Positions 60,137 through 64,000 of a DNA stretch of 64,000 bases are shown in pieces. A program made the translations under genes and the position numbers. The notes below the pieces were generated by a model. The model was not told the origin of the DNA and did not search any database. It saw nothing but the letters and a program-made list of their open reading frames with translations. Position 1 is the stretch's first letter; every line of letters begins with the position of its first letter. Location of the stretch: positions 1 through 64,000 of the forward strand of contig NZ_BLLG01000002.1 of NCBI RefSeq assembly GCF_011766325.1. The letters run 5' to 3'. The DNA comes from Streptomyces pacificus (GTDB lineage Bacteria > Actinomycetota > Actinomycetes > Streptomycetales > Streptomycetaceae).

Positions 60137-62944
60137 ATGAGCACGCCAGTCTGGGAGGGCAGACTGCGGCGGACTCTCGTATCGGAGACCGACGAGCCGT
60201 TGCTCGTCCTGGCGGCGGGAGCGGCCGGCACCGGCAAGAGCCACCTCGTGAGCCGCCTCGCCGCCCTCCCCGAGGCCGCGCATGCCGAAGTGAGGACATG
60301 GGTCTGCGGCGAGGGACGCCCCGTGCCCGAACTCGTCGGTGACGGGCCTGCCCTGCTGCTGGTGGACGATCTGCACCGGGCAGACGCCGCCGAACTCGGC
60401 GCACTCCGCCGGTTGCTGGAGCAGCCCCGGCCCCCGCTCGCCACCGTGCTGCTCTACCGGCCCGAGGAACTCCCCCGGCCCGGTCTGCCGCTCGGCACCC
60501 GGCCGGTGCGCTACCCGCGTGAGCTGCTCGTCCTCGAACACCGGATCCCCTCCTGGACCGCAGAGCAGGTACAGCGGGCCGCGGTGAACGCCCTCGGCGA
60601 GCGCTGCGTACCGGAGGCCGTGGGGCGGCTGCACGAGCAGTCCGGCGGGGTCGCGCAGGTGGTGGTCGACCTGCTGGCGGTGCTGCGGGAGGGCGATCTG
60701 CCGCGCTACACCGCCGCCGACGTCGACAGCGCAGGTGTGCCCGTTCGCCTGGCCGAACTGGCGCTGGGCCGCGCGAGTTCGCTGCCCGAGCCGGGGCGCA
60801 CCGTGGTATGGGCCGCGGCGGTGCTCGGCGAGCCGGTGACGCGGGAGGAACTGCTGGCGGTCGCCGCGGGAGCGGTGCCTCGCCGGGCGCCGGGCGGCAC
60901 CGCCGGGGAGCGGGCCGGGCGGATCCGGGCACTCGACGACGCGCTGGTGGCGGCGCTCGCCGCGGCAGTCCTCACCGAGTGCCCCGGTCGCAGGTACGGG
61001 TTGTTCGTGCCGCTCGCGGCCCGCGCCGTGCGGAGGGTGCTGCCCGGTCCCGTACGGCAGGAACTGCACGCGCGAGCCGCCGACGTGCTGGTGCGCAGGC
61101 AGCCCGTGCCGTGGACGGCGCTCGCCGGGCACCGCCGGGAGGCCGGCCGGATACGGGCCTGGCTGCGCGCCGTCGAGCGGGCCGCCGCCCTGGCCACCGG
61201 CGCCGGAGACCACCAGCAGGCCATCACCCTGCTCGAGCAGGCCCTGGCGTCCCCCGACATACCCCGGGACGCCAGGGCCGAGCTGGCGCCGCTGCTCGCC
61301 GACATCGCTGTCAACGGGCTGCGTTCGGATCAGACCGTCGAGGTGCTGTCGCAGATCGTGGAGGACGAGAGCCTTCCCGCCGTGCTGCGCGGCGAGGTCC
61401 GCCTCGACCTCGGGCTGCTGCTGTGCAACCAGGTCGGAATGGGCGGCAGCGGCTGGACCGAGCTGGAGCGGGCCGCCGCCGAACTCCGCAGCGAACGGCC
61501 GGGACTGTCGGCCCGCGCCATGTCGGCCCTCGCGATGCCGTACTGGCCGGGCTCCTCCATCGACGTGCACCGCGCCTGGCTCGAGAGCGCGGCGGTGGCC
61601 GCAGAGGACAGCGGAGACGAAGTGGTCCGCACGGCGGTTCGGGCCAACCGCGCCGGACTGGCCATGAGTTGCGGGGACCCCGAGGGCTGGGAGATGCTCA
61701 CGTCGCTGCCCACCGACCACCCTGACCCCGGCATCCGGCGGCACGCGGCCCGGGGGCTGTGCAACGCGGCCGATTCGGCGGTGTGGCTCGGCCACCTCGA
61801 AGGGGCCGAGGACCTGCTGCGCGAGGGGCTCGAGCTGTCGGCCCGCAGCGGCGCCCCGTACACCGAGCACACCGCCTTGGGCGCGCGACTGCTGCTCGAG
61901 TGGTTCACCGGACGCTGGGCCCATCTGGCGGAGCGCTGCGAGGAGTTCGTGGCCGCGACCGCCGACATGCCGGTGATCAGTGCGGATGCCCGCATGGTCC
62001 GCGGGATGCTCGCCCTCTCGCAGGGCGACTGGGGCGCGGCGCTGTCCTGGCTGGCGGGCCCGGACGCCTCGTCTGCCGAGCATGCCGCAGCCCCGCTCGC
62101 CGCTGCCACGTCCGGAGCCCTGGTCCGGTTGGCGCTGGCCCGCCAGGATCTGCCCGCGGCGGCCGAGGAGTCCAGGAACGCCTGGAACAAGGCCGCGGCG
62201 AAGGGCGTGTGGGTGTGGACCGCGGAACTGGTTCCCTGGGCCGTCGAGGCGGTGGCCCGCACCGGCGACACGGCAGGGGCCCAGGCCATGCTCGAGGAGC
62301 TGACGTCCGGTCTGGCCGGGGTCGACGCGCCCTCCGCGACGGCCGCGGCGGGCTGGGGCCGGGCCGTGCTCGCCGAAGTGGAAGGCCGCCTGCCGGATGC
62401 CGAATCCCTGTACCGGGAGGCCTCGGCCGTGTTCGCGCGCGCGCCGCGCCCCTACGCACAGGCGCTGACCGCCGAAGGGGCGGCGCGCTGCGCGCTCGAG
62501 TCCCTCGCGGCAGGCGGCCGGGAAGCGGCCGGGCTGCAGACAGGGGCAGGCGTGGACGCCGCCCGCGCCACCGCCGAACTGGCGGACTGCGCCACCCGGT
62601 TCACCGAGCTGGGGGCGGTGTGGGATGCCGCGCGCGCCCGTGCCGAACTCCGCCGCCGCCAGCCGGCCAGGGAAGGCCGTCCGCCGGGGCGCCCCGCGTA
62701 CGGCGGCCTGCTCTCCCCGCGCGAGGGGGAGGTCGCCGAACTCGCGTCGGCAGGGCTCACCAACAAGGAGATCGCGGCGACGCTGCATCTGTCGCCGCGG
62801 ACCGTCGAGCAGCATGTCGCCCGGGCCATGCGGAAGCTGGGCACACCCTCACGCCAGGAACTCGCCGAGCGGCGGGAGGCGGCCGGGCCGGAGGCACCGG
62901 AGCGGATGGCGACCACTCCGATCGGCGCAGACGGCGCGGAGTGA
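60137..62944 (+). CDS. Large ATP-binding LuxR-family (LAL-like) regulator
   Basis: A 935-residue regulator. The N terminus has Walker A in GAAGTGKS (28-35) and Walker B in ALLLVDDLH (72-80), a STAND-type ATPase. A long Ala/Leu-rich helical middle (about 330-850, probably TPR-like) follows, and the LuxR helix-turn-helix lies near 860-915 (LSPREGEVAELASAGLTNKEI, then VEQHVARAMRKLG). LAL regulators often control secondary metabolism or sugar use; the target here is not shown. I chose ATG at 60137 after GAGGGGGGAAGG. It is about 22 kb from the polyene genes, so a link to them is speculative. No TTA codon was noticed. Confidence 0.93.
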   Translation: MSTPVWEGRLRRTLVSETDEPLLVLAAGAAGTGKSHLVSRLAALPEAAHAEVRTWVCGEGRPVPELVGDGPALLLVDDLHRADAAELGALRRLLEQPRPPLATVLLYRPEELPRPGLPLGTRPVRYPRELLVLEHRIPSWTAEQVQRAAVNALGERCVPEAVGRLHEQSGGVAQVVVDLLAVLREGDLPRYTAADVDSAGVPVRLAELALGRASSLPEPGRTVVWAAAVLGEPVTREELLAVAAGAVPRRAPGGTAGERAGRIRALDDALVAALAAAVLTECPGRRYGLFVPLAARAVRRVLPGPVRQELHARAADVLVRRQPVPWTALAGHRREAGRIRAWLRAVERAAALATGAGDHQQAITLLEQALASPDIPRDARAELAPLLADIAVNGLRSDQTVEVLSQIVEDESLPAVLRGEVRLDLGLLLCNQVGMGGSGWTELERAAAELRSERPGLSARAMSALAMPYWPGSSIDVHRAWLESAAVAAEDSGDEVVRTAVRANRAGLAMSCGDPEGWEMLTSLPTDHPDPGIRRHAARGLCNAADSAVWLGHLEGAEDLLREGLELSARSGAPYTEHTALGARLLLEWFTGRWAHLAERCEEFVAATADMPVISADARMVRGMLALSQGDWGAALSWLAGPDASSAEHAAAPLAAATSGALVRLALARQDLPAAAEESRNAWNKAAAKGVWVWTAELVPWAVEAVARTGDTAGAQAMLEELTSGLAGVDAPSATAAAGWGRAVLAEVEGRLPDAESLYREASAVFARAPRPYAQALTAEGAARCALESLAAGGREAAGLQTGAGVDAARATAELADCATRFTELGAVWDAARARAELRRRQPAREGRPPGRPAYGGLLSPREGEVAELASAGLTNKEIAATLHLSPRTVEQHVARAMRKLGTPSRQELAERREAAGPEAPERMATTPIGADGAE

Positions 62945-63389
62945 CCGGATCCCGCCCGTATCCGCGCGCATCCACGCGCGTCTGTTCACATCCGTTCGTT
63001 CCCGCCACCGCCTCCTTCTGCCCCGCGCCGCCCCGGGGCGCCGGCTGAGCGAGGAGTCAACCCGCACACCAGGTGATCAATCGGACGGGCACGTGCCTGT
63101 TCAGGGATTAATCACGTATCCGTAGTACCCGGCTTCCGGATGTTCACGTGTGGACTACCGGCCATACGTTCCCTTCTGCTTACCCAGTCGGCCCGCACAT
63201 CCGCCGCGAGGCGTTCCCCGATGTGCGCACCGACCGGACAGCACCGCGTGCGGGGGCCTCCCGAGGGGCCTCCGCACGATCCGGCCGCCCCCCACCCCAC
63301 CCTGACGCGGCCGCAGGGCGGCTTGTCATGAACCGAACCGACACGCGTCAGTTCATGGCGAGCCGGAAACAGACCGGAAAGGCAACACC
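62945..63389. promoter_or_regulatory. Upstream region of the secreted protease gene
   Basis: 445 bases without a supported gene. The stretch 63065-63175 is AT-richer (GGGATTAATCACGTATCCG) and the inverted pair CATGAAC/GTTCATG lies at about 63327-63357, 30-60 bases before the start: candidate promoter and operator. Confidence 0.45.
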
Positions 63390-64000
63390 TTGAACGGTTC
63401 AAGAACCTTTCGCATATCCGTGCTCGCGGTGACCGCCACCGCACTGCTCGCCACGGGAGCCGCAACCTCCGCCGCCGCACCGTCCCCGGCATCCGCCGCG
63501 TCCCCCACACCCGCCGCCTCCCCGGCGACGCCCCCCTCCGCCGCCGCCGACGCACCCGTCGAAAGGCTGATCGTCGGCTACAAGTCCCGTGCGGAGGAGG
63601 CCGCATCGGACTCCGCGGCGGACAAGGACGCCCGGGCCAAGGGGAAGAAGGCCGGGGAGTCGCTCGGCTTCGACCGCCGCCTCGGCACCGGCGCCGCCCT
63701 GCTCGACCTCGGCGGCAAGCTGGACAAGGGCGATGCCGCCGACGTCATGGAGGCCTTCCGCGCCGACCCCGACGTCGCTTATGTCGTGCCGGACACCCGC
63801 ATGTACGCCACGGCCGTCTCCCCGAACGACACGGACTACGGGCGCCAGTGGGACCTCTTCGAGAGCACCGCGGGCATGAACGTTCCCGCGGCCTGGGACA
63901 AGGCCACCGGACAGGGCGTCAAAGTCGCCGTGATCGACACCGGTTACGTCGCGCACTCGGACCTCGCCGCCAACATCATCAGCGGGTACGACTTCATCTC
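63390..64000 (+). CDS. Secreted subtilisin-like (S8) serine protease, N-terminal part, runs off right edge
   Basis: 203 codons are in the window. A signal peptide (FRISVLAVTATALLATGAAT) is followed by an Ala/Pro/Ser-rich stretch and an inhibitor-type I9 propeptide (VERLIVGYKSR to DVAYVVPDTRMYA). The mature enzyme begins near SPNDTDYGRQWDL, and the catalytic aspartate is in KVAVIDTGYVAHSDL. The histidine and serine parts lie outside the window. I chose TTG at 63390 because GGAAAGG lies 8 bases upstream and the frame before it is closed; TTG starts are uncommon but accepted in Streptomyces. Confidence 0.93.
   Translation, partial: MNGSRTFRISVLAVTATALLATGAATSAAAPSPASAASPTPAASPATPPSAAADAPVERLIVGYKSRAEEAASDSAADKDARAKGKKAGESLGFDRRLGTGAALLDLGGKLDKGDAADVMEAFRADPDVAYVVPDTRMYATAVSPNDTDYGRQWDLFESTAGMNVPAAWDKATGQGVKVAVIDTGYVAHSDLAANIISGYDFI

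Overview
The window is very GC-rich actinomycete DNA, most likely Streptomyces. Codons are strongly third-position G/C biased, GTG and TTG starts and ATGA/GTGA stop-start overlaps are common, TetR and LuxR regulators are abundant, and a rare TTA leucine codon sits in a secondary-metabolism gene. I see no rRNA, tRNA, CRISPR array or insertion sequence.

Bases 1-38086 are one side of a polyene macrolide gene cluster. Reading right to left on the minus strand: a type II thioesterase (38086-37334) and a GDP-mannose 4,6-dehydratase (37265-36234); a convergent pair of ABC exporter genes on the plus strand (32244-35869); then, again on the minus strand, a crotonyl-CoA carboxylase/reductase (31867-30527), a CYP105-like P450 (30530-29304), a giant six-module polyketide synthase of 9065 residues (28885-1688) and the first 518 codons of the next synthase (1554 to beyond base 1). 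The module order is DH-KR, KR, methylmalonyl KR, KR, dead KR, KR. This is the pattern of NysI, AmphI and PimS2, the proteins that end the polyene, set the mycosamine-bearing hydroxyl, install the branch later oxidised to a carboxyl group, and leave the ketone that closes the hemiketal ring. The dehydratase starts GDP-mycosamine synthesis, the P450 could make the carboxyl group, the thioesterase edits the synthase and the transporters export the product. The ccr gene points to ethylmalonyl-CoA (or butyryl-CoA) supply, which fits a rimocidin-type tetraene better than nystatin, amphotericin or pimaricin. The mycosamine aminotransferase, glycosyltransferase, ferredoxin, cluster regulators and remaining synthases must lie outside the window.

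Bases 38666-54181 are a patchwork of small regulated units: a secreted esterase; a zinc alcohol dehydrogenase coupled to a TetR gene; a segment where two almost identical TetR genes form a roughly 606-bp inverted repeat around an MFS exporter, one of them following a DJ-1/PfpI gene; an endonuclease VII-type HNH protein; a PEBP-family protein divergent from a short-chain dehydrogenase; a TetR gene; a saccharopine dehydrogenase-like gene coupled to a methyltransferase remnant and divergent from another TetR gene with two operator-like boxes; and a ferric reductase-like flavocytochrome. Several gene junctions carry long hairpins, including a 54-bp perfect palindrome.

Bases 54456-64000 hold an amidohydrolase, an MFS exporter, a NarL-type response regulator with a frameshifted histidine kinase, a 19-codon remnant of an ABC ATPase, a small secreted charged protein, a large LuxR-family ATPase regulator and the start of a secreted subtilisin-like protease that runs off the right edge.
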